A stretch of 12,082 nucleotides of DNA from positions 1 to 12,082 of the forward strand of contig CAKVBV010000069.1 of assembly GCA_934725535.1 (NCBI GenBank), in the 5' to 3' direction. The position numbers and the translations under genes were made by a program. How positions within the stretch are numbered: the stretch's first letter is position 1; each line of letters starts with the position of its first letter. The notes under the pieces are model-generated. The model saw nothing but the letters and a program-made list of their open reading frames with translations. It was not told the DNA's origin and ran no database searches. This DNA comes from an uncultured Bacteroidales bacterium (GTDB taxonomy: Bacteria; Bacteroidota; Bacteroidia; Bacteroidales; Paludibacteraceae). Below, piece after piece: positions 6,228-12,082 of this stretch.

Positions 6228-6821
6228 TTAGTTCTTATTTTTAGGATAATATGGACCCATTGCTATTGGTAATCCCATATATTCTTCATAACTTCTCCAT
6301 ATTTCAGTACAATGGACATACAAGTTCTCGCCCCCTTTCATTTGAATGAAAGCATCCAAATAATAGTTTTGTGCAGAGTCCTTGTCAATACGTATAGACA
6401 CATCCTTCATATCGTATGGTTGGGACTCCTTGAACCAACGTTCTGTTTCAGCACCCCAAGCACAACTGCTATTAATCAAGTAGCAATGCATCTCATCAGA
6501 TTGTGTTGTGTAAGTACCTGTTGGAAGAAGCGTGTCTTGCGTTACGGCACGCATCATGATGTAATTGAAAGCTCCATAAGGGACACTATCCAACTGTTCG
6601 TTGACATTTCCCAATATGAACATATAGGCGCATATTTCTCCATTGGAAGAAGCAGTATGTACTATCTCTGCCTCCCATTGACCTCGCGCAAGGGACAAGG
6701 TATCATAATGCGTAACTACTGGCTCTGGTTGTTGAACCTCTTCCGTTCGTTTGCAGGATATGCATAGGGACAAAAATGCCCCTATGCATATAACCATAAA
6801 TAAAATGCACGGCTTTTTCAT
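6228..6821 (-). CDS. Putative lipoprotein, paralogue of the upstream gene (copy B)
   Basis: I do not recognise a named family. The 197-residue product begins with a lipoprotein signal (MKKPCILFMVICIGAFLSLCISC), with Cys23 the likely lipidated residue, so it should be an exported lipoprotein. The rest is rich in short alternating hydrophobic stretches, suggesting a beta-fold. It is clearly related to the neighbour at 6834-7430. Shared blocks are HYDTL/KYDTL near the mature N-terminus, TQDTLLPxGxYTT in the middle, SCAxGA, and YYxDxFxQMKxGExLYxxxTEIWRxY near the C-terminus, ending in PYYPK/FYYPK. The gap to the neighbour is 12 bases, indicating one transcript. The gene is AT-richer than dcp or the rnf genes. 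Its position behind a C10-peptidase-like lipoprotein makes a secreted partner or inhibitor role possible; that is inference from context only. Confidence 0.85.
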   Translation of the reverse strand: MKKPCILFMVICIGAFLSLCISCKRTEEVQQPEPVVTHYDTLSLARGQWEAEIVHTASSNGEICAYMFILGNVNEQLDSVPYGAFNYIMMRAVTQDTLLPTGTYTTQSDEMHCYLINSSCAWGAETERWFKESQPYDMKDVSIRIDKDSAQNYYLDAFIQMKGGENLYVHCTEIWRSYEEYMGLPIAMGPYYPKNKN

Positions 6822-6833
6822 ACGAGAGAACTA

Positions 6834-7430
6834 TTATTTCGGATAGTAAAACGGTGTAACATGACTATCATAGAGATAAAGTCTCCATATTTCTGTGCTA
6901 CGCAGATACAATTTTTCTCCGTCCTTCATTTGCACAAACAAGTCAATATAATATTCTTGTTTTGTATCCTGTCCGATGTATATCGTTGCATCTTCCATAG
7001 CAAACTGTTTACCCGTTGACTTATACCACAACTTAGAACCAGCACCAATTGCACAACTCTCTTCCACGGAGATATGGCATGTATCATCCATATTAGTTGT
7101 GTACTTTCCCAATGGGAGTAATGTATCCTGCGTATAGGCATCAACATATAGACGGAACCTAACGTACGGTATGCTGTCATGTTCTCTAAAATTATAATCA
7201 CGCGAATTTGTCACTGCCAAGATGCCAATAAATGCCCTTAAATGCCCACTATCTTGATATATGTGGGTTATGCTAGCATCCCAAGAACAAGATGAAGAAG
7301 AAAACCGTAACGTATCATACTTGTCGGCTTGTATTTCTTCAATAGCAGGCTGGCAAGATGTAGTCTGGAGTAAGCATAATAGCAACCCCGCATATAGTAC
7401 GGAACATAGTTTAATTCTAATCCTTTTCAT
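6834..7430 (-). CDS. Putative lipoprotein, paralogue of the downstream gene (copy A)
   Basis: This is a 198-residue product of no family I can name. It starts with a basic, hydrophobic leader ending LLQTTSC, and Cys26 fits a Bacteroidota lipobox. The mature part carries KYDTLRFSSSSCSWDASITHIY near 37-58, DSIPYVRF, TQDTLLPLGKYTT, SCAIGA and the C-terminal QMKDGEKLYLRSTEIWRLY. All of these recur in the next gene (6228-6821), so the pair arose by tandem duplication. The start ATG at 7430 overlaps the last 14 bases of the C10-like gene, which implies translational coupling with it. Low GC sets the three genes apart from the surrounding DNA. A protease-inhibitor or chaperone role for the upstream protein is possible by analogy with inhibitor genes next to C10 peptidases in Bacteroides; the sequence does not prove it. 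Confidence 0.85.
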   Translation of the reverse strand: MKRIRIKLCSVLYAGLLLCLLQTTSCQPAIEEIQADKYDTLRFSSSSCSWDASITHIYQDSGHLRAFIGILAVTNSRDYNFREHDSIPYVRFRLYVDAYTQDTLLPLGKYTTNMDDTCHISVEESCAIGAGSKLWYKSTGKQFAMEDATIYIGQDTKQEYYIDLFVQMKDGEKLYLRSTEIWRLYLYDSHVTPFYYPK

Positions 7431-8670
7431 AATAGTGTATTTTTATTGGTTGATCGCGAGACCAATCATATTGGCTTTGTTCGCAATTATTTTTATCGTA
7501 ATCATAGTAATAAGCAACTCCACATATTGCCTCTTTTTCTTTATAACCATCAAGAAGGAACCAATACCCTTCATCGTTTTCGCAAATCACAACTTTTCCA
7601 GAATCAATTTGAAGCCGAGCGTTGAACATATCAACATCTGCTGGTGTAATTATATTAAAACTGCATGATGATAAAACTTCGATGCCTCGCTCTGTATAAT
7701 TCGGAGCAGCAGACTCAATATACTCGTATAACTGTTGTCCAGTACTGCGCAATAAAAGTAAACTACCACGACACGACCTTCCATCAAAATAATTGTTCAA
7801 GACAGTTCCTCTGTATTCTGACAAGCACAAAATCTTCAATATGGATAAAGCAACGCTTCCTGCATATTGGTCATGATCACATCCAAACAAAATATCACTT
7901 TGGCTCCAACGCAAATCTTCAGTCACTAAAGGTTCTACAGTAACCAAGTTGTTTTTTATAGGAGAACAGGGATAGTCCGTATAGATATGTTCCTTTACTT
8001 TCAGTTTCCATTCGCATACTGTCAACTTATGATTATCTTTCATAGGGTTTTCAATCCCTAATAATTCATAGAATCTAACATGCCAAAGACTATCCATTGT
8101 GCGACAAGAAACACTTTCTCTGTTATTATATAGTTCATCAATAATTTCTTCCTGAATAGTAACTATTTCAGGGTCTATATAATTAGATGAACGATATTCT
8201 ATTAGGTTACACGCATATAGTTTATTAGCCGTGGTGAAGAAAGATTTCTCGCTCTCTGAATTAATAATGTAGAAAGCAACGGACGGAAACTCGAAATAAG
8301 TATTCATCATATCATCTACGTTGATTCCGTACCATTCATTGCTCTCCGGTTCTACTATCAAAGATTTAAAGAACAAAGGTATTATACGTTCAAAGTAGAT
8401 AGGAGTGATGTCCACAGGTTCATTCTCTTCTAAAAAGCCCAAAGAGACCAATTCCTCCACAATCTCAACCTCGGACAACTGGAATTCATCGTCCAAGGCG
8501 GGGTTCACAACGAAATTGCCCAATTCAAATGAGCGCACTCCCGTTGTCGCACGTTTCTTGACTTTTGCCATGGTGGCATTCGTCTCTGTTTCGTTTTGCA
8601 TGCTCTTATCGCAACTACATAGTGCCAATAAGATTAGCCCAACACTCAAGAAAAAGATTTGCTTTCTCAT
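7417..8670 (-). CDS. C10 (streptopain/interpain)-like lipoprotein, catalytic residues apparently lost
   Basis: The 417-residue product has a lipoprotein signal (lipobox LCSC, Cys20). Residues about 110-165 resemble the Spi/C10 prodomain. The block from 244 (VTVEPLVTEDLRWSQSDI) lines up with the start of mature C10 peptidases, usually V-PLL-T-W-Q. YAGSVALSILKILCLSEY (269-286) then lines up with the catalytic block usually written GCVATAMAQIM-Y, putting Ser272 where the nucleophilic Cys should be. GYWFLLDGYK (368-377) lines up with GHAWVIDGY, putting Tyr369 where the catalytic His should be. The NWGWGG block near the end of active members is not evident. I read it as a catalytically dead C10-like protein. 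This match is by eye; an unrelated lipoprotein is the alternative. It lies 35 bases after the CBM9-like gene and overlaps the next lipoprotein gene by 14 bases. GC is low. Confidence 0.6.
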   Translation of the reverse strand: MRKQIFFLSVGLILLALCSCDKSMQNETETNATMAKVKKRATTGVRSFELGNFVVNPALDDEFQLSEVEIVEELVSLGFLEENEPVDITPIYFERIIPLFFKSLIVEPESNEWYGINVDDMMNTYFEFPSVAFYIINSESEKSFFTTANKLYACNLIEYRSSNYIDPEIVTIQEEIIDELYNNRESVSCRTMDSLWHVRFYELLGIENPMKDNHKLTVCEWKLKVKEHIYTDYPCSPIKNNLVTVEPLVTEDLRWSQSDILFGCDHDQYAGSVALSILKILCLSEYRGTVLNNYFDGRSCRGSLLLLRSTGQQLYEYIESAAPNYTERGIEVLSSCSFNIITPADVDMFNARLQIDSGKVVICENDEGYWFLLDGYKEKEAICGVAYYYDYDKNNCEQSQYDWSRDQPIKIHYYEKD

Positions 8671-8705
8671 AATACTGTGATTTTAAGGGTTAATGATATT
8701 GTTTT

Positions 8706-9470
8706 TTAACTACTCCCCTTGTTGCCGTGGTCAGCGGGAGTAGGTGCTATGTGATTTGAGTATGGTATTTGCCCGATGGGCTCAAGTATCAGATTGCCAA
8801 AGAAAGCAGGTAGGTGGAAGTTGGGGCGGTCGAAAGTGATTGGTGCCCAACTCAGGTAGTGTGGTTCGGAAGTGAGGTCGCCACACTTGTAGAAGTTGCC
8901 GCGGAGGGTAACAGGCTGATTGAGCATGGTAGGCGTGATGTCCAACAGCGACAAGGGGATGCCCACTGTGAGTGACCAGCAATAGTCGCCATCACGGAGG
9001 TCGAAGGGGGCGGAGAGGGGATGAGTGGATTGGGGTTGGGGTGCGCTATTCACAGACGAGTGGCGCAGAATGCTGTGGAGTTCATCGGGGGTGAGGCGGT
9101 GGACGTCTTCGGATTTGCTGATGCGGTGCGAGGCATTGCATACGCCGATGCAGTTGAACTCGAAGTTGAAATATCGGGATTGGTCGGCGTTGGTGACGAA
9201 GAACTCCACGCAGGAGTCTTCGTTCACATGCTCAAGGTCCCGGGTGTGTATGGCACGCAGTCCCCTACCCTCCACGTCAAAGCGCACGAAGAGCATGGTA
9301 CCCGTATGGGCAAGGTGCAGAGCCGTGGTTGGGTGAGCAGGAAAAGAGTCGCTCCAATTCACACAATCTATCTGACCGCAGGGCGGCATCGCAGCCAGGA
9401 CCCTTGCCACCTCACTGATAGCAAGCGGCTGAAGATTAGGAAGATATGGAATGTGCATCGGCTCAGGCAT
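8706..9470 (-). CDS. CBM9-like (carbohydrate-binding family 9-like) protein without signal peptide
   Basis: The 254-residue protein resembles the single-domain family-9-like carbohydrate-binding (DOMON-related beta-sandwich) proteins common in Bacteroidota. Typical blocks are LFVRFDVEG (60-68), NEDSCVEFFV (83-92), YFNFEFNCIGVCNASHR (100-116), WSLTVGIPLSLLD (165-177) and DRPNFHLPAFFGNLIL (214-229). I chose the ATG at 9470 because GGAGG lies eight bases upstream; the in-frame ATG at 9521 would add 17 residues overlapping the previous gene. The chosen start leaves no signal peptide or lipobox, so the protein is predicted cytoplasmic, although its neighbours are exported. The ligand is unknown. 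It starts one base after the stop codon of the CHU_C gene, so the two are almost certainly co-translated. After residue 230 the tail is Pro/His/Gly-rich and probably unstructured. Confidence 0.75.
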   Translation of the reverse strand: MPEPMHIPYLPNLQPLAISEVARVLAAMPPCGQIDCVNWSDSFPAHPTTALHLAHTGTMLFVRFDVEGRGLRAIHTRDLEHVNEDSCVEFFVTNADQSRYFNFEFNCIGVCNASHRISKSEDVHRLTPDELHSILRHSSVNSAPQPQSTHPLSAPFDLRDGDYCWSLTVGIPLSLLDITPTMLNQPVTLRGNFYKCGDLTSEPHYLSWAPITFDRPNFHLPAFFGNLILEPIGQIPYSNHIAPTPADHGNKGSS

Positions 9471-9471
9471 A

Positions 9472-10782
9472 TCATTTTCCTCCGCGGAGCAGGTTAACAG
9501 CCCCCGACAACTGATAGACACCTACCATGGAGTCGCTTTGCTTCTTGATTGCCCGTTTGTAGGCGGGTTTGATGGTGTATTTGGCATTGGGTGCGGCATC
9601 CGTGCCCAAAGCGCGAATGACGTAGTAGTATGCCCCTTCGGCGGCAGGCTGACCGTTGATGGTGCCATCCCAACCCTTTGCGGGGTCGCTCCACTGATAT
9701 ACGAGCATACCCCAACGGTTATACACCCAACAATGGAACTCTTTCAACGACCTGTACGCCACGCGGAACTCATCGTTGGTACCATCGCCATTGGGCGTGA
9801 ACACATTGGGAACCAACAACATAGACTCACTAATAGAGATTGTGAACTCCACCGAGTCCAACGCACAATGCGTGTTGCTCACATCCACCACGGCACGATA
9901 ACTGCCGGGGTCGGAGAAGGTGTAGCGGTGCTCGGCATCGGCACGCTTGACCAACAGCGAAGAGCCTTTGTAGATGCGCCATTGGTAGTACTCGGCATTG
10001 AGTCCGTTGGCACGGAACTGCACCTCCAACGGTGCCGACATGCTGAGAATGTCGCCCTTGTCATAGGGACGCTTGACCTCGTTGCTCAACTCACCTTTCT
10101 GGCCGCGCGTGGTGGTGATGGTAATGGGGTGCGCTTTCAATGCAATGGGTTCATAGACAGGTGAATAGAGTGTATCCGATGCCACGTCCAATTGTTGTGC
10201 AAGCAGGTCGTAAATGGCAAAGTCGGTCTGCACGGCAGGTGCGCCCACGGTCATGGAAGTCTTGAAATCCTGTTCGGAAACCGCCATCGAGTCAGCCCAC
10301 GCCTCGTTGGACTCGTCCCACGCGGCATCGCGATAAGATATGGAACACGTGCGCGCGTACGTGCGCGAGAGCCCGTTGAGCCGGCGGTAGGTGATGGCAG
10401 GCACCGTGCCGGAGAGCGTGAGTTGCGTCTCGTTGCACTGCAAATCCGCGCTGATGTCCGTCACACGGGGACGGAGACTGTCGTAGTCGAACACCCAAAA
10501 AATTTCGCGTGCGTTGGGCAACTTGAGCATATACCCCGCGCCATGCTCAGGGTAGAGATAGTCGGTGCCGCTCTGCACGGGCGTGATGGTGTCGGGCAGG
10601 CGATACCAATCGGTTGCGCCCAATCCGCCGGTAGTTTTGAGTTCGGGTTTGGAGGCAAACAGCAACAGCGTGTCGCCCTCGTTGAGCAACTGCACAGCCT
10701 TGCCTACACACTCCACGTGCAAGGCGTGGAGGGGTAAAGAACACATACACAATATGCTAATAAGCAATTTCTCTATTTTCAT
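9472..10782 (-). CDS. Exported protein with PKD-like and C-terminal CHU_C (type IX sorting, type B) domain
   Basis: The 436-residue protein has a signal peptide (MKIEKLLISILCMCSLPLHA, likely cut after residue 20). A PKD-like Ig fold spans about 240-318: a residue block with EYYQWRI, then FSDPGSYRAVVDVSN. The C-terminal 110 residues form a gliding motility-associated C-terminal domain. Its marks are PNVFTPNGDGTNDEF (325-339), VYNRWGMLVYQW (353-364), GWDGT (370-374), GAYYYVI (383-389) and a final LSGAVNLLRGGK. In the family, this domain serves as the type B signal for type IX secretion across the outer membrane, so the protein is expected on the cell surface or outside. The middle region, about 100-240, has no domain I recognise. 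It has its own promoter and heads a minus-strand gene cluster. The protein is small for a CHU_C protein, without long repeat arrays. Confidence 0.88.
   Translation of the reverse strand: MKIEKLLISILCMCSLPLHALHVECVGKAVQLLNEGDTLLLFASKPELKTTGGLGATDWYRLPDTITPVQSGTDYLYPEHGAGYMLKLPNAREIFWVFDYDSLRPRVTDISADLQCNETQLTLSGTVPAITYRRLNGLSRTYARTCSISYRDAAWDESNEAWADSMAVSEQDFKTSMTVGAPAVQTDFAIYDLLAQQLDVASDTLYSPVYEPIALKAHPITITTTRGQKGELSNEVKRPYDKGDILSMSAPLEVQFRANGLNAEYYQWRIYKGSSLLVKRADAEHRYTFSDPGSYRAVVDVSNTHCALDSVEFTISISESMLLVPNVFTPNGDGTNDEFRVAYRSLKEFHCWVYNRWGMLVYQWSDPAKGWDGTINGQPAAEGAYYYVIRALGTDAAPNAKYTIKPAYKRAIKKQSDSMVGVYQLSGAVNLLRGGK
9479..9483 (-). promoter_or_regulatory. Shine-Dalgarno sequence of the CBM9-like gene
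   Basis: GGAGG on the minus strand, within the last codons of the CHU_C gene, is spaced eight bases from the ATG at 9470. It selects this ATG over the in-frame upstream one. Confidence 0.75.
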
Positions 10783-10853
10783 ACATCATACAGTTATAGT
10801 CGCGCTCCATCCCCTACTACCGGCGGAAACTCTATCCACACGACTTCAGCCCA

Positions 10854-10884
10854 CAAAGGTACAACAAAAAAGGCACAACCGCAA
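10854..10884 (-). promoter_or_regulatory. Promoter of the CHU_C gene cluster
   Basis: The minus strand has TTG (10884-10882), a 20-base spacer and TACCTTTG (10861-10854), an exact -7 box of the Bacteroidota type. The predicted start is near 10847, giving a leader of about 65 bases. It faces away from the araC promoter, and the 11-bp array begins 26 bases upstream of its -33 element. Confidence 0.65.
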
Positions 10885-10909
10885 GAACATACCTGAAAAT
10901 TGTCTTTTG

Positions 10910-11019
10910 TTCGGAGGTGGTTCGAAGGTCATTCGAAGGTCATTCGAAGGTGGTTCGAAAAATGCACGGATTATGATGCTACTGATATGATAGAGATATG
11001 ATAGATATATGCTACTGAT
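10910..11019. repeat. Ten 11-bp units in strict register, two unit types
   Basis: Units from 10910: ttcggaggtgg, ttcgaaggtca, ttcgaaggtca, ttcgaaggtgg, ttcgaaaaatg, cacggattatg, atgctactgat, atgatagagat, atgatagatat, atgctactgat. The first five share ttcgRaggt and mostly carry the palindrome ttcgaa. The last four share atgMtaSWgat-like sequence, with the first and last identical. Units five and six bridge the two types without losing register. The array lies between the two divergent promoters. Confidence 0.85.
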
Positions 11020-11070
11020 TACCTTGATTACAGAATAGCGTACCTGCATTACGTTTTCTGCGCAAAGAGA

Positions 11071-11102
11071 TTTGCCCATCAAAAAAAATATCCGTACCTT
11101 TG
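11071..11102 (+). promoter_or_regulatory. Promoter of the AraC-family regulator gene
   Basis: TTTG (11071-11074), a 20-base spacer and TACCTTTG (11095-11102) match the Bacteroidota sigma-70 promoter form fully. Transcription would start near 11109, giving a 30-base leader. The ATG is preceded by an A/T-rich stretch and no Shine-Dalgarno sequence, which is usual in this phylum. Confidence 0.75.
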
Positions 11103-11138
11103 CAGTGCAAAACGGTAATAATCAACTATATATAAAAA

Positions 11139-12041
11139 ATGCAATCGCAAGAGCAACACATCACCACCATACAGGAGTACAACGACATCTGCGGCTTCAA
11201 GACCATGCACCCGCAAGTGGCGTTTGTGCGGTTTGACGAGAACACCAAACACCTGCCGGCAGGCGTACGCTATGTATATGATTTCTACAGCATCTGGCTG
11301 AAAGAGACCAAAGGGTGCGTACTCAACTACGGCAGGACACAATACGACTACGACTGCGAGACGATTGTCAGTATGGCCCCCGGGCAGGAGGTGCAAGTAA
11401 CATACAATACCCCCGCTTTGCCACGTTGTGTAGGCATATTGTTTCACCCCGATTTTATCCACGGCACGACACTCGAAAAGAAGATGCGCGACTACTCGTT
11501 CTTCTCCTACGCCAGCAACGAGGCATTGCACCTGTCGGAAGACGAAGTGGTGGTGGTGAAAAACTGTATGCATATCATCGACATAGAGTTGCAGCACCCG
11601 ATTGACAAGTTCTCGCGCCGGCTGATCATCACCAATATGGAACTGCTCTTAGACTACAGTCTGCGTTTCTACGAGCGGCAGTTCATCACCCGTCAGGATA
11701 TGAACATCACGGCGATTTCGCGCTTCAGCGAATTGCTGAACGAGTATATCAACTCGGGCAAGACCGCCACGGACGGCATACCGACGGTGAAGTATTTTGC
11801 CGACCGCGTACACCTGTCGCCCAACTATTTCGGCGATATGGTGAAAGCCGAGACAGGCAAGAGCGCGCAAGAGTACATTGCCCTGCGCCTGTTCGAGTAC
11901 GCCAAACGGCAACTGCAAAGCCCCGAACTGACCATCAAAGAAGTGGCAATGCAGACAGGTTTCCAACACCCGCAGCACTTCGTGCGGTTCTTCAAACGCC
12001 ATGCAGGGATTACACCGACGGAATACAGAAAAGCGAATTAA
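11139..12041 (+). CDS. AraC-family transcriptional regulator
   Basis: The 300-residue protein has an N-terminal sensor-like part (about 20-190) and an AraC/XylS DNA-binding domain at about 210-298. The first helix-turn-helix is in TVKYFADRVHLSPNYFGDMV (216-235), followed by KAETGKSAQEYI. The second is in LTIKEVAMQTGFQHPQHFVR (264-283), ending in the conserved FKRHAGITPTEYRK. The HPQHF turn replaces the more usual SYF context but is common in Bacteroidetes. The N-terminal part has cupin-like short strands; its ligand cannot be told. It is the only plus-strand gene and is transcribed away from the CHU_C cluster. Control of that divergent cluster and of itself through the 11-bp repeats is a reasonable inference, because AraC-family proteins bind direct repeats. 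The chosen ATG is the first after the promoter. Confidence 0.93.
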   Translation: MQSQEQHITTIQEYNDICGFKTMHPQVAFVRFDENTKHLPAGVRYVYDFYSIWLKETKGCVLNYGRTQYDYDCETIVSMAPGQEVQVTYNTPALPRCVGILFHPDFIHGTTLEKKMRDYSFFSYASNEALHLSEDEVVVVKNCMHIIDIELQHPIDKFSRRLIITNMELLLDYSLRFYERQFITRQDMNITAISRFSELLNEYINSGKTATDGIPTVKYFADRVHLSPNYFGDMVKAETGKSAQEYIALRLFEYAKRQLQSPELTIKEVAMQTGFQHPQHFVRFFKRHAGITPTEYRKAN

Positions 12042-12054
12042 GGGGACCTCCCCT

Positions 12055-12078
12055 TTCCCCTCCTTTAGAGGAGGGGAA
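12055..12078 (+). terminator. Hairpin downstream of araC
   Basis: ttcccctcct (12055-12064) and aggaggggaa (12069-12078) are exact complements around the loop ttag, giving a 10-bp stem that begins 14 bases after the araC stop. It may be a terminator. C/G-run hairpins of this form are also dispersed intergenic elements in Bacteroidota. The window ends four bases later, so a T-run cannot be judged. Confidence 0.6.
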
Positions 12079-12082
12079 TAAG

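Larger units (their letters stand above)
10783..11138. other. Divergent regulatory region between the CHU_C gene and araC
   Basis: These 356 bases hold no credible gene. They contain the CHU_C promoter, the 11-bp-periodic array and the araC promoter. At 11020-11052 there is also an imperfect 12-base direct repeat (taccttgattac and tacctgcattac, 21 bases apart), just upstream of the araC -33 element. Confidence 0.7.

Noticed and set aside
8374..8381. TACCTTTG on the minus strand inside the C10-like gene, as an internal promoter
   Set aside because: No -33 TTTG or TTG lies at the 19-21 base distance and it sits in mid-gene, so chance is likely.
9471..9521. Longer start for the CBM9-like protein at 9521
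   Set aside because: It would overlap the CHU_C gene by 50 bases and has no Shine-Dalgarno sequence; the ATG at 9470 has GGAGG at ideal spacing.
10910..11019. CRISPR-like array
   Set aside because: The units are 11 bp with no spacers of unique sequence and no cas genes nearby.

Overview
The window reads as chromosomal DNA of a member of the Bacteroidota, most likely the order Bacteroidales. Three signs support this. The promoters match the Bacteroidota form (TTTG or TTG, a 20-base spacer, then TAnnTTTG). One protein ends in a type IX secretion CHU_C (gliding motility-associated) domain. An rseC-rnfBCD cluster encodes the Rnf ferredoxin:NAD+ oxidoreductase. I cannot name a genus. All genes lie on the minus strand except the AraC-type regulator at the right end.

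Left part (1-3408, read right to left): rseC, rnfB, rnfC and the first 141 codons of rnfD form an energy-conservation operon. RnfC (NADH/FMN/Fe-S), RnfB (ferredoxin docking, many Fe-S clusters) and RnfD (membrane flavoprotein) carry electrons between ferredoxin and NAD+ and couple this to ion pumping. Two tandem promoters precede rseC. The spacers before rnfB and rnfD are built from degenerate 7-base repeats, and a short 11-base repeat straddles the end of rseC.

Middle part (3727-6208): a GtrA-family gene remnant that has lost its N-terminal part, a 12-bp hairpin, and a secreted M3 peptidyl-dipeptidase (Dcp).

Right-middle part (6228-10782): a tightly packed minus-strand block that probably extends into dcp. 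It starts with an exported CHU_C-domain protein and a CBM9-like protein with no signal peptide. Three AT-rich lipoprotein genes follow. The first resembles a C10 (streptopain/interpain) cysteine peptidase with its prodomain, but both catalytic residues appear to be replaced. The other two are tandem paralogues of unknown function.

Right end (10783-12082): the divergent intergenic region between the CHU_C gene and the AraC regulator holds two facing promoters. Between them lies a 110-bp stretch in strict 11-base register, made of two different unit types. This array and the pseudo-peptidase lipoprotein locus are the most interesting observations in the window.
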